A DNA stretch of 64,000 nt. It comes from Agrobacterium tumefaciens. GTDB lineage: Bacteria > Pseudomonadota > Alphaproteobacteria > Rhizobiales > Rhizobiaceae. Location: contig CP048470.1 of the NCBI GenBank assembly GCA_025559845.1, forward strand, positions 1,156,001 to 1,220,000. Direction: 5' to 3'. A program made the position numbers and the translations under genes. Shown here piece by piece: positions 50,442 to 58,613 of the stretch (the first letter of the stretch is position 1; every line of letters begins with the position of its first letter). The notes under the pieces are model-generated. The model did not search any database. It was not told where the DNA came from and saw only the letters and a program-made list of their open reading frames with translations.

Positions 50442-51652
50442 GCTGCCCTACCCCATGCTTTCTTGATAAGTCCTTCAATCTCGGCATTGACGCTGTTCAT
50501 GGCATCCAATGCGCGATCGTAAGTGGACCGGGTGAACTGGGTACGTTCTACTTCGAAAAGAGTTTGGTTCGTCAAACCGGCGTCGGAAACGGCGGTGCTC
50601 TTCAACATTGGATGGTTGAGAACGTTGTCTCCGAAAATCGAACGGAGAAATGCGACCATCTGGTTTTGCGGTCCGTCGCTCGGTTCAAAACGGGTCACGA
50701 GATAACGCATCCAGTTGTAATCGGATTGTGCGCCAGCTCTGCCGATTTCTGCCAGGAGATCGCCGGTCATTGCCAGAAACTGGTTCATCGACATGACATC
50801 CAGCATTTGCGGGTGAACGGTGACGAGAACGGAAGTAGCTGCAGTGAGTGCAGAAAGCGTGAGATAACCGAGTTGCGGCGGGCAATCGATCACCACGACA
50901 TCGTAGAAATTCTGCGCTTGGGCAATCGCCTGGCCAATGCGAGCGAAGAACAGCGTATCGCCAGGAGCGCGGCGCATGAGCGCGCGCGGCGTGTCATGTT
51001 CAAACTCCATCAGTTCCAGATTGCCGGGAACGATGTGCAGATCAGGAATATATGTGCCGCGAACGATCTCCGCGATGGGGCGACGTTCGTCGTCGTAGCG
51101 GATAGCACCGTACAACGTCTCGTTCGGGCCGACATCGATTTCCGGCTGATGACCGAAAAGAGCCGAAAGACTGGCCTGCGGATCGAGGTCGATCGCGAGC
51201 ACGCGGTAACCACGCAGTGCCAGATATTGGGAGAGATGAGCGGAGGTGGTCGTCTTGCCGGAGCCACCCTTGAAGTTCATGACCGCGATGACCTGCAGCT
51301 CTTCGCCTTCACGGCGGTGCGGCAGATAACGGCGCGTTCCACGAGCGCCCTGGTCAAGAAACTTTCGGATGTTCTGAATGTCATCGACAGAGTAGGAGCG
51401 GCGGCCGTTTGCCTGCGCGGCGTCGAGGCCGGGAAGCTCGGCTGCAATCTGACGCAGATAGGCTTCGCCAATACCGATCAGCTTGGCTGTCTCTGCTGGA
51501 GAGAAATGCCGCATGCTCTTTTCGGTGTGCGGCGAAAAGGTATTTGCATTGTGCGCCTGCAATTGGGCTGACAACGCAGCCGAATGCTGTTGTATAAGCC
51601 CCGTGAGATCGGGAGCCCTTGCAGCAAGTTTTGAGTCGGCGCTCTGTGTCAT
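50438..51652 (-). CDS. repA: Partition ATPase RepA (ParA family)
   Basis: A 404-residue ParA-type ATPase for segregation and for repression of the repABC promoter. An N-terminal winged-helix/HTH part (SPAETAKLIGIGEAYLRQIA) precedes the deviant Walker A KGGSGKTTTSAHL (about residues 128-140), Walker A' LAIDLDPQASLSALFG and Walker B VVVIDCPPQLG. ATG 51652 gives the usual family length; an open frame to 51817 adds 55 residues without resemblance. Upstream are two parS sites and an inverted repeat that may be its operator. Confidence 0.93.
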   Translation of the reverse strand: MTQSADSKLAARAPDLTGLIQQHSAALSAQLQAHNANTFSPHTEKSMRHFSPAETAKLIGIGEAYLRQIAAELPGLDAAQANGRRSYSVDDIQNIRKFLDQGARGTRRYLPHRREGEELQVIAVMNFKGGSGKTTTSAHLSQYLALRGYRVLAIDLDPQASLSALFGHQPEIDVGPNETLYGAIRYDDERRPIAEIVRGTYIPDLHIVPGNLELMEFEHDTPRALMRRAPGDTLFFARIGQAIAQAQNFYDVVVIDCPPQLGYLTLSALTAATSVLVTVHPQMLDVMSMNQFLAMTGDLLAEIGRAGAQSDYNWMRYLVTRFEPSDGPQNQMVAFLRSIFGDNVLNHPMLKSTAVSDAGLTNQTLFEVERTQFTRSTYDRALDAMNSVNAEIEGLIKKAWGRAA

Positions 51653-51826
51653 AGCTCTTCTTTCGCTCGATGGTGCAGTTGCGGTTTTTTCCGAAAAAGA
51701 CGGTTTTTTCCGCAGCTGAAATATAAGCGCCGATTCTCTTTTGGGCGCAATAGGCTTTTTTTTAGATTCAGAACGCACGCTAAGGCCTTGGCGAAGAATC
51801 AAATTTTCGATTTTCACCGCGACGCT

Positions 51827-51842
51827 GTTAGCCGCGGCTAAC
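51827..51842. repeat. parS centromere-like site 1
   Basis: GTTAGCCGCGGCTAAC, a perfect 16-bp palindrome matching the rhizobial repABC parS consensus GTTNNCNGCNGNNAAC. Upstream of repA. RepB should bind it. Confidence 0.88.
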
Positions 51843-51848
51843 CGGCTA

Positions 51849-51878
51849 AAAGATTCCTCGAAGATTCAAGGATTCTTT
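51849..51878. promoter_or_regulatory. Inverted repeat upstream of repA, possible RepA operator
   Basis: AAAGATTCC (51849-51857) and GGATTCTTT (51870-51878) are inverted with one mismatch, and GATTC occurs a third time between them. It lies between parS 1 and parS 2. Repression of repABC by RepA at such repeats is known for the family; that this is the site is inference. Confidence 0.4.
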
Positions 51879-51903
51879 GGTCCTTGCAGCCGTGCAGCGC
51901 GAA

Positions 51904-51919
51904 GTTAGCCGCGGTTAAC
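51904..51919. repeat. parS centromere-like site 2
   Basis: GTTAGCCGCGGTTAAC differs from site 1 by a single base, which breaks perfect symmetry but stays within the parS consensus. It lies 62 bp from site 1. Confidence 0.85.
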
Positions 51920-52074
51920 AGCGCCCGGAATGTCTCTGAATCTCTGCTGTGGAAAGTCGTCGTTGAATTGACGGGTGGACTTGGGGCTGGTTTTAATCTC
52001 TACTCGTTGACTAGAGTATGCCCGGAATGCGTCATAGGCGTGTTTCTGGGCTGGGTGCGCATGAGGAGGTATAG

Positions 52075-53448
52075 ATGTCGTACGACGTTGCCGTGGTCGG
52101 GACGGGGTTCTCGGCTATCTCTGTAACCATACAGTTGCTGTCGTCCCTGCCCACTGACGCTTCCATTGCCATCGTTGGAGATGACACGGACTTCGGGCGC
52201 GGAACAGCTTACCGGACGGAATTACCGTTCCATCGACTGAACGTTCCGGCCGGCCGAATGAGTCTGTTTCCAGAGCGCCCTGATGATTTCCTGAACTGGC
52301 TTGCCGAAAAAGGGATTGGCAGCGATCCACTGGCGTTCGCGTCACGCGGTGACTATGGGCTTTATTTGAGAGACCGGCTGGCGTCTCTTCTGAGAGGCCG
52401 CGACCAGCGGGTGCGTGTCGACTTCGTGCGCGCGAAAGCGTCGGCATGTCGCCCCGACGGAGTGGACAGTTTCTCATTCTGCCTTGAGAATGGTGAGACG
52501 ATGACGGCGAAGAACGTCATTCTTTGTCTCGGTCTTGGCGCGGCGAGTTTGCCGGTAGAAACAAGCAATGGCCAGCCAGCGAATATTGTTAGCCACTGCT
52601 GGTCTCCAGGCTGGTTGTCCCGTGTGCGCTCCGGCGACCGCGTCTGTATTCTCGGGTCTGGATTGACGATGATCGATCAAGTGATGACGCTGCGCGGGAA
52701 GGGGCATCGAGGCCCCATCCATGTTTTGTCACGCCGCGGGCTTGCGCCGCATCCCCACTTGAATCCGCCACTGACACCAAAAGAGCCGTTGTTGCCTGAC
52801 GAAACGACAGAGATCAGCGCGCTATTGTCGGCGTTACGTCAGCAGGTGCGGAACGGAGAACCCTGGCGTAGTGTGATGGATGGGCTCCGTCCGAAAACGC
52901 AGGCGCTCTGGCAGCGCCTGACACCTACGCAACGTAGCCGCTTCCTGCGTCACGCGTTGCCGTGGTGGAACATTCACCGGCACCGGATTGCGCCGGAAGT
53001 TCATCAGGTATTTGCGCGCCTTCGTGACGAAGGTGTCGTGAAAATTCACGCAGGTTATCTGCGGTCATTCGCACAAAGCGAAGACGGCGTGGCTGTCGGG
53101 TATCGCCGTAGGCATACGCAGGATGTGATATCCCTGGAGGTTGACTGGGTGGTTAACTGTACCGGTATGGAGCGCGCGGGTATCGGCCACTCGCCGCTTC
53201 TTCAGATGATGAAGAATGACGACGTGATCACGCTCGATGCACTGGGACTCGGGGTCGAAGTAGATGGGGAGTCGCGTCTATTGATGCCAGACGGCGGCGC
53301 ATGGGGCGGGCTTTTCGCTGCCGGTGCTTTGACGGCCGGCCGTTTCTGGGAAATTACCGCGGTCCCGGATATTCGCGTTCAGGCGCAAAAGATTGCGCAA
53401 ACAGTTGCAAATCGGGTCGAGGCGAGCATCGCCGGGGGCGCGGCATAG
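52075..53448 (+). CDS. FAD/NAD(P)-binding protein (YdhS-like)
   Basis: A 457-residue flavoprotein-like protein. N-terminal nucleotide-binding VAVVGTGFSAISVTIQLLSS, then RGTAYRTELPFHRLNVPAGR, a motif of the FAD_NAD-binding (HpnW/YdhS) family, and a second nucleotide site ICILGSGLTMIDQVMTLRGKG-like at about residue 195. No reductase active-site cysteines. Its role is unknown; relatives are suggested to be oxidoreductases on small molecules. It is transcribed away from repA and lies between parS site 2 and site 3, probably a passenger next to the partition region. GAGG precedes the start. Confidence 0.8.
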   Translation: MSYDVAVVGTGFSAISVTIQLLSSLPTDASIAIVGDDTDFGRGTAYRTELPFHRLNVPAGRMSLFPERPDDFLNWLAEKGIGSDPLAFASRGDYGLYLRDRLASLLRGRDQRVRVDFVRAKASACRPDGVDSFSFCLENGETMTAKNVILCLGLGAASLPVETSNGQPANIVSHCWSPGWLSRVRSGDRVCILGSGLTMIDQVMTLRGKGHRGPIHVLSRRGLAPHPHLNPPLTPKEPLLPDETTEISALLSALRQQVRNGEPWRSVMDGLRPKTQALWQRLTPTQRSRFLRHALPWWNIHRHRIAPEVHQVFARLRDEGVVKIHAGYLRSFAQSEDGVAVGYRRRHTQDVISLEVDWVVNCTGMERAGIGHSPLLQMMKNDDVITLDALGLGVEVDGESRLLMPDGGAWGGLFAAGALTAGRFWEITAVPDIRVQAQKIAQTVANRVEASIAGGAA

Positions 53449-53791
53449 AAATCGTAATAGTCTTGGGTTGATGTCCCGAGGCAAAGTCCTGTTACGGACA
53501 TCGCACATGTTTGCGTTGCCGCTATTTGAGGGTGAAGTTAGCCGCGGCTAACTCGCCGCTAACGCACATCACTCTCCCCCGGAATCTGGCGTATTCAGTC
53601 TTGACTACGCCTTCCCGTGCGCAGAAGCACACTGTCCGATGATCTCTCGCTATTGACGTGCTGGAATAGCGTGACCATCAGCACAGCATTCCGACGTCTA
53701 AATAATTTACATAATTTGTGGCGTGCACTGCTGAAATGCGATACAAATCACCAAATATCCTGTTTTCTATGAAAATTGTTTGCGAGGACCG
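53449..53791. other. Gap with parS site 3 and the ridA operon promoter
   Basis: 343 bp without a gene. It holds the third parS at 53537-53552 and, nearer the ridA gene, an AT-rich stretch (53695-53780) that is the likely promoter. Confidence 0.55.
53537..53552. repeat. parS centromere-like site 3
   Basis: GTTAGCCGCGGCTAAC, identical to site 1, 1.7 kb away on the far side of the FAD-binding protein gene. Confidence 0.87.
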
Positions 53792-54187
53792 ATGTCAGAA
53801 CACAAGTTGATCCGTTTCGAAGCCGCGGATAGCCAGGCAGGCGGGCAGCGCCGCCCTTTTGCGAAAGCCGTTCGCGCAGGTGATTTTGTGTATGTATCCG
53901 GTCAGGTGCCCACTGTTGACGGTGAAGTGGTGACGGGTGGCATTGTCGCACAGACGGAGCAGGTCGTGGCTAACATCAAGGACGTACTGGCACTTGCCGA
54001 TTGCACGCTCGCTGACGTTGTCAAAGTCAATGTCTGGCTCGACGATGCCAGAGACTTCTCCAGCTTCAACGCTGTCTTTCAGAAGCACTTTATTGATCAC
54101 CCTCCGGCGCGTTCCACCGTGCAGTCACCTCTCATGGTGGATGCGAAAGTTGAAATGGACGTGATTGCCTACAAGCCTCTGGCCTAA
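53792..54187 (+). CDS. RidA-family protein
   Basis: A 131-residue RidA/YjgF/UK114 protein that hydrolyses reactive enamine/imine intermediates. Conserved features: RAGDFVYVSGQVPTVDGEVV, the LALADCTLADVVKVNVWLDD region, and PPARSTVQSP with the active-site arginine. The GAGGACC site precedes ATG 53792. First gene of a plus-strand operon with a D-threonine aldolase-like enzyme and an M81 hydrolase; here it may clear imines released by the PLP enzyme downstream. Confidence 0.9.
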   Translation: MSEHKLIRFEAADSQAGGQRRPFAKAVRAGDFVYVSGQVPTVDGEVVTGGIVAQTEQVVANIKDVLALADCTLADVVKVNVWLDDARDFSSFNAVFQKHFIDHPPARSTVQSPLMVDAKVEMDVIAYKPLA

Positions 54188-54213
54188 ATACCGAAACTCT
54201 GCGGAACTCCGTT

Positions 54214-55299
54214 ATGACATATCCATGGCCCGTTCAGGGAACACCACTCGAGCAAGTCGCAACGCCAATGCCTGTCATCGACGAGGATCGGCTTGCTGCC
54301 AACATCCTCCGGGCTCAGGACTATCTGAACGGCCATGGTAAGAGTTTCCGTCCGCATATCAAGACACACAAGATCCCGGCGATTGCGCGTCAGCAGGTTG
54401 AGGCCGGTGCCATCGGGATCAATTGTCAGAAGGTGACTGAGGCAGAAGTTTTCGCCGAGGCAGGCTTCGATGATATACTTATAACCTATAACATTATGGG
54501 CGCGGAGAAGCTGGCACGGCTGAAAGCACTGAATGCGGTGATCGGCAAGCTTTGCGTCGTCGCCGATAGCGCTCATACGGTTGCCGGTCTTGCCGAGACA
54601 TTCGAAGCATCCAGGCCGCTCTGCGTCCTTGTGGAATGCGATACAGGCGGAAAGCGATGCGGTGTACAGACGCCGGAAGCGGCTGTTGCATTGGCAGAAA
54701 TGATTGCTGCGGCGCCCGGACTGACTTTCAAAGGTATCCTGACATACCCGGCACCGGGCGGCGCGGAGAAAGTCGAAGGCTTCATTGTCCGCACAATGGC
54801 TCTGCTTGCAGAAAAAGGCATCGACTGCCAGGTTCGATCCAGTGGCGGTTCGCCGGATTTCTTCTCGGCCCATCTTGTGCCTTCAGCCACCGAGCACCGT
54901 GCTGGCACCTATGTCTACAACGACCGCAGCATGGTGCGTGCGGGCCATTGCACTGTGGACGATCTTGCCATGTGTGTCCTGGCGACGGTGGTATCTCGAC
55001 CGACGTCGGACCGTGCCGTTCTCGATGCGGGCTCCAAAGCACTCACATCGGATCTGCTTGGCTTCAGTGACTACGGCCTGATCGAAGGCTACGACGCGGC
55101 GCGTATCATCTCCCTTTCTGAAGAGCATGCCGTTGTCGATCTTTCAGCTTGCGATATGAAGCCGGAGATCGGCGATGTGGTGAAGGTCACGCCCAATCAT
55201 ACCTGCGTTGTCAGCAATCTTTTCGACAGGATGGTTTTTCATCGAGGCGGCATTGTCACCCGTGTCGAAGACGTCGCCGCGCGCGGAACAGTCTGGTAA
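54214..55299 (+). CDS. D-threonine aldolase-like PLP enzyme (alanine racemase fold)
   Basis: A 361-residue PLP-dependent enzyme of the D-threonine aldolase/D-serine dehydratase (DSD1) family. The PLP lysine lies in RPHIKTHKIP; the barrel continues with VECDTGGKRCGV and a C-terminal beta domain with the metal-binding H-x-C motif in TPNHTCVVSN. These enzymes act on D-threonine, D-serine or beta-hydroxy-aspartates. It starts 26 bp after ridA, so the two are likely co-expressed. The exact D-amino acid is unknown. Confidence 0.85.
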   Translation: MTYPWPVQGTPLEQVATPMPVIDEDRLAANILRAQDYLNGHGKSFRPHIKTHKIPAIARQQVEAGAIGINCQKVTEAEVFAEAGFDDILITYNIMGAEKLARLKALNAVIGKLCVVADSAHTVAGLAETFEASRPLCVLVECDTGGKRCGVQTPEAAVALAEMIAAAPGLTFKGILTYPAPGGAEKVEGFIVRTMALLAEKGIDCQVRSSGGSPDFFSAHLVPSATEHRAGTYVYNDRSMVRAGHCTVDDLAMCVLATVVSRPTSDRAVLDAGSKALTSDLLGFSDYGLIEGYDAARIISLSEEHAVVDLSACDMKPEIGDVVKVTPNHTCVVSNLFDRMVFHRGGIVTRVEDVAARGTVW

Positions 55300-55314
55300 T
55301 TTATCCGGCTAAAT

Positions 55315-55341
55315 AAAATGGCGAGACATTCTCGCCATTTT
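55315..55341. terminator. Hairpin between the aldolase-like and M81 genes
   Basis: AAAATGGCGAGA and TCTCGCCATTTT form a perfect 12-bp stem with a 3-base loop, ending in a T4 tract. It starts 16 bases after the aldolase stop and 29 bases before the M81 start, so it may partly terminate the transcript and reduce M81 expression. Confidence 0.75.
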
Positions 55342-55369
55342 CACGAAATCGTATCGAGAAGTCCAAATC

Positions 55370-56848
55370 ATGCGCATCTTCACGGCATCGCTCGCAACAG
55401 AAACCAATACGTTTTCTCCGGTTCCGACCGATATGGATGCGTTCAAGGCTGCTTTTTATGCTGGCCCGGGTGAGCATCCTGAAACACCGACGCTCTGCTC
55501 ATCGCCTGTCCCGATCCTGCGTCGCAGAGGCAGGGCGGAGGGTTTTACGGTGATTGAGGGGACGTCCTGCTGGGCCGAACCTGCGGGTCTGATACAGCGC
55601 AAAACTTACGAGACCTTGCGCGATACGATCCTTGCGGAGCTTCGCGCCGCCATGCCTGTCGATGCCGTCGTCCTCGGCCTGCATGGTGCCATGGTTGCGC
55701 AAGGTTATGACGATCCTGAGGGAGATTTACTCTCGCGAATTCGCTCTATGGTCGGAAAGGATGTCCTGATTGCCGCGGAGTTTGACCCGCACAGTCATCT
55801 GACCCCCATGCGTGTCGAAAATCTCGATATCATGGCAACCTTCCTCGAATTTCCGCATACGGATTTCGAGGAACGAGGAGAGCACGTCGTTGAACTGGCA
55901 CTGCGTACGCTTCGTGGCGAGATCAGACCGGTCATCTCGACGTTCGATTGCCGTATGATCACCATCTATCCGACCAGCCGCGAGCCGATGCGGTCTTACG
56001 TCGATCGTTTGAAGGCGATGGAAGGCAAGGACGGCATTCTCTCCATTTCAGTTATTCACGGGTTCATGGCTGGTGATGTGCCTGACATGGGAACACGAAT
56101 CATCGTCGTCAGTGATGGCGACAAGGCCAAGGGCGATGCACTGGCCGAAAAACTGGGCCATGAGCTCTATCGTATGCGCAAGCAGACCGCGATGCCGATG
56201 CTCGAAACAGAGGCCGGACTGGACAAGGCGCTGGAAATTCTGCGCGCAAGGCCCGACATGCCGGTTGTCGTTTCGGACATCTGGGATAACCCGGGTGGCG
56301 GTGTTGCCGGCGACGCGACCTATATCCTGCGACGTATGGTCGAGCGCGGCATGGATAACATCGGTGTTGCGACGATCTGGGACCCGATCGCCGTGTCATT
56401 TTGCCATGCGGCGGGTGAGGGGGCCGAGATCGATCTTCGTATCGGTGGGAAATCCAGTCCCCAGGGCGGAGATCCGCTCGATTTCCGCGTCAGAGTCGTT
56501 CGCACCGCTGAAGCAGGATGGCAGAGTTTTAGAAACAGCCGCGTGACGCTTGGCCGTGCCGCGGTCGTCAGACCGGTTGGCACTGATATCGACATCATTT
56601 TGATCACCAGCCGGACGCAAACTTATGAGCCGGATATCTTTTCCAATCTGGGCGTCGATTTTGCAAAGAAGAATGTGTTGCTGGTGAAATCCACCAACCA
56701 CTTCCATGCGGGGTTTGCACCGGTCGCCTCGGAGATCGTCTACATTGCCGCGCCGACCTCCTATCCCACCGATCCGTCCAAAACAGACTACCGCAAGGCC
56801 AGTCTTGAACTTTGGCCACGGATTGCCGATCCGCTCAGATTGGACTGA
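55370..56848 (+). CDS. M81-family metallopeptidase (MlrC-like)
   Basis: A 492-residue protein of the MlrC/DUF1485 family. The N-terminus MRIFTASLATETNTFSPVPT and VLGLHGAMVAQGYDDPEGD, with EFDPHSHLT, provide the zinc-ligand Asp/His cluster; the C-terminal MlrC domain contains DIWDNPGGGVAGDATYILR and TNHFHAGFAP. Family members are named for microcystin-peptide degradation, but in rhizobia they often lie beside RidA and PLP genes and may act on other amides. Third gene of the ridA operon behind a hairpin. Confidence 0.87.
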   Translation: MRIFTASLATETNTFSPVPTDMDAFKAAFYAGPGEHPETPTLCSSPVPILRRRGRAEGFTVIEGTSCWAEPAGLIQRKTYETLRDTILAELRAAMPVDAVVLGLHGAMVAQGYDDPEGDLLSRIRSMVGKDVLIAAEFDPHSHLTPMRVENLDIMATFLEFPHTDFEERGEHVVELALRTLRGEIRPVISTFDCRMITIYPTSREPMRSYVDRLKAMEGKDGILSISVIHGFMAGDVPDMGTRIIVVSDGDKAKGDALAEKLGHELYRMRKQTAMPMLETEAGLDKALEILRARPDMPVVVSDIWDNPGGGVAGDATYILRRMVERGMDNIGVATIWDPIAVSFCHAAGEGAEIDLRIGGKSSPQGGDPLDFRVRVVRTAEAGWQSFRNSRVTLGRAAVVRPVGTDIDIILITSRTQTYEPDIFSNLGVDFAKKNVLLVKSTNHFHAGFAPVASEIVYIAAPTSYPTDPSKTDYRKASLELWPRIADPLRLD

Positions 56849-56866
56849 GAGTGCTTTGATCCCAAC

Positions 56867-57439
56867 TCAGATTCGAATGAGCTCGATGAGGAAATAGCTG
56901 CCTTCCGGCTTGTCGGGGAGAACAGAGATGTTCACCCCGGTCTCCAGCATAAGCGCGTCCATGTCTTTCAAATGGTGGACGGCACCGGCACCGGAGACCG
57001 TGACCGGCCCAACGGCAAGAAGAAGCGTTTGCGTTGCCGTTGTCTCGGCAGAAGACAACGGGCCGACATGCCTGTGAACGCTGTGACGCCATGTGTCGCG
57101 TCGTGTCATGACATTGAGATCGACAATCGCTCCGTCAGGAAGGGTGGCGTGGACGCGAACATCTGCCGGAAAGGGCAGGGGCGGGCTGGCCTTTGTCAGT
57201 AAAACGGGATTGTCGTTCTCGATCGCAAGAGCCATGCCGTTTCCCTGCAGAATGGACAGAGTACGGTCTATCCCGGGGAAAATCGAAAAGGGTCCATCGT
57301 TCGCGACAGTCGCCATACTGATGCGCCACTCGAATGTTTCAACAGAGGCGTCAGCCGGGAATATGGCGATTTCCACGGTCTCACCACCACCGTTTTTCCA
57401 CGGCATGCGTTTGTAGTCACGGGCGTGCAACGATTTCAT
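56867..57439 (-). CDS. hutD: HutD-family protein
   Basis: A 190-residue cupin-like protein of the HutD family, which accompanies histidine-utilisation genes and in Pseudomonas is thought to set an upper limit on hut activity. Characteristic motifs: RMPWKNGGGETVEIAIFP near the start, FEWRISMATVANDGPFSIFP, GIDRTLSILQGNGM. ATG 57439 has GGAG upstream; a TTG 15 bases earlier is in frame. Last gene of the minus-strand hut region, after an unrelated hydrolase. Confidence 0.88.
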   Translation of the reverse strand: MKSLHARDYKRMPWKNGGGETVEIAIFPADASVETFEWRISMATVANDGPFSIFPGIDRTLSILQGNGMALAIENDNPVLLTKASPPLPFPADVRVHATLPDGAIVDLNVMTRRDTWRHSVHRHVGPLSSAETTATQTLLLAVGPVTVSGAGAVHHLKDMDALMLETGVNISVLPDKPEGSYFLIELIRI

Positions 57440-57466
57440 CGAGGTCTCCGGCAAGCTATCGCTTCG

Positions 57467-58504
57467 TCAGCGTTTGCGGTCATTGGCAATCCGTTTTTCA
57501 ATCTCTCTGCGAGATGCGTTAAGGTCGACCCTTCGCCCGCTTAACTTTTCAATTGCCGCGATCGCGAGGTCGGCGGCAACGTAATCCGATTTATGGCCAA
57601 GGTTTTTTACGACAACCAATATCGATCCGGCGATGTCTCTGGCGAGATGTCGGGCGTGTATTTCGGCCGAAACGATCTGGTCCGCATCACCGGTTATTAT
57701 GATCGTTGGAGCCTTGATTGCGGGATACTGTCGCGAAGCGGTCCGCGCCCAGTCACTCAAGGCTGAAATTTCCCGCGCATTGTGTCTGAAGGCGTTTGGT
57801 CGGAGCGCGTTGAGCGCGCGTGTTCCCCTGATGTAGTTCGGAGGAGGTGTATTGGGCGCAAACACCCCGCGTATCGCCTGGTTTATGGCCAGAATGCCAA
57901 GTGGCGGTGCGACCACGGTGCTGAACATTGACCCAAAGACAGGAGCGCTGGCAGCCGAGTAATACCAAGCAATGCCACTGTCCCACGGATAAAGCGCCGG
58001 CGACAGGAAGAGGAGCCCCGACACCATTTCAGGATGACGGATAACAAGCGCTGCGGCGATGGCGCCTCCAAATGAGTGACCAACGATAATGGCACGCGAG
58101 ATCCCGCGCTTGCGCATCAGTTCAGCGATTGCATCCGCCTGGCCATCCGGCCGAATTGCGTCTTGCCCACCCGCGTCGGAACCGCCATGACCGGGCCGGT
58201 CAACGAATAACAGCCGTGATCTGCCTTTCAGTTTTGAAAGAAACGCGAAGACCGGATCGTAAAGGCTGGTGCTGGCGCCATGAATAAAGACGATCGCGGG
58301 GAGATCGGCGCCGGGCCCTGGCTCGACCAGCAAACTGTTGAGCTTGTAGCCACCGACGTCGATCCGCACTGGTCGATCATCCCTGGTCTCCGAAGCCATG
58401 CCCACCCCATGCCAGACAGTAAGGACGATGCCCGTCATGAAAAGGGCAATGAACCTGCGAGGCCGGCGGGATAAATCTTCCATTGCCGCCGACCAAATCG
58501 TCAT
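57467..58504 (-). CDS. Alpha/beta hydrolase, membrane-anchored or secreted
   Basis: A 345-residue alpha/beta-fold hydrolase. An N-terminal basic region and hydrophobic segment (RFIALFMTGIVLTVWHGVGM) suggest a signal anchor. The nucleophile elbow is GHSFGG, the oxyanion segment FIHGASTSLYDPVFA, with an acid in ITGDADQIV and a histidine in NLGHKSDYV. Start taken at ATG 58504; 58483 is possible. It sits between hutU and hutD on the same strand, although hydrolases of this type are not part of the histidine pathway; its substrate is unknown. Confidence 0.8.
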   Translation of the reverse strand: MTIWSAAMEDLSRRPRRFIALFMTGIVLTVWHGVGMASETRDDRPVRIDVGGYKLNSLLVEPGPGADLPAIVFIHGASTSLYDPVFAFLSKLKGRSRLLFVDRPGHGGSDAGGQDAIRPDGQADAIAELMRKRGISRAIIVGHSFGGAIAAALVIRHPEMVSGLLFLSPALYPWDSGIAWYYSAASAPVFGSMFSTVVAPPLGILAINQAIRGVFAPNTPPPNYIRGTRALNALRPNAFRHNAREISALSDWARTASRQYPAIKAPTIIITGDADQIVSAEIHARHLARDIAGSILVVVKNLGHKSDYVAADLAIAAIEKLSGRRVDLNASRREIEKRIANDRKR

Positions 58505-58613
58505 ACCCGCCCCGAACACTCTTCACGAAATTCGACGATCGGAACCGGAGCTCCGACCATCTATCAGGAATACGGCGGCAAACCGGCAAAAGTTTCACCG
58601 CAGCCTTTCGTTT

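Larger units (their letters stand above)
51653..52074. other. repA upstream region with parS pair
   Basis: 422 bp without a gene. Contains the repA promoter region, two parS palindromes and an inverted repeat (listed separately), with an AT-rich stretch near 51750-51820, and on the right the promoter of the FAD-binding protein gene. Confidence 0.6.
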
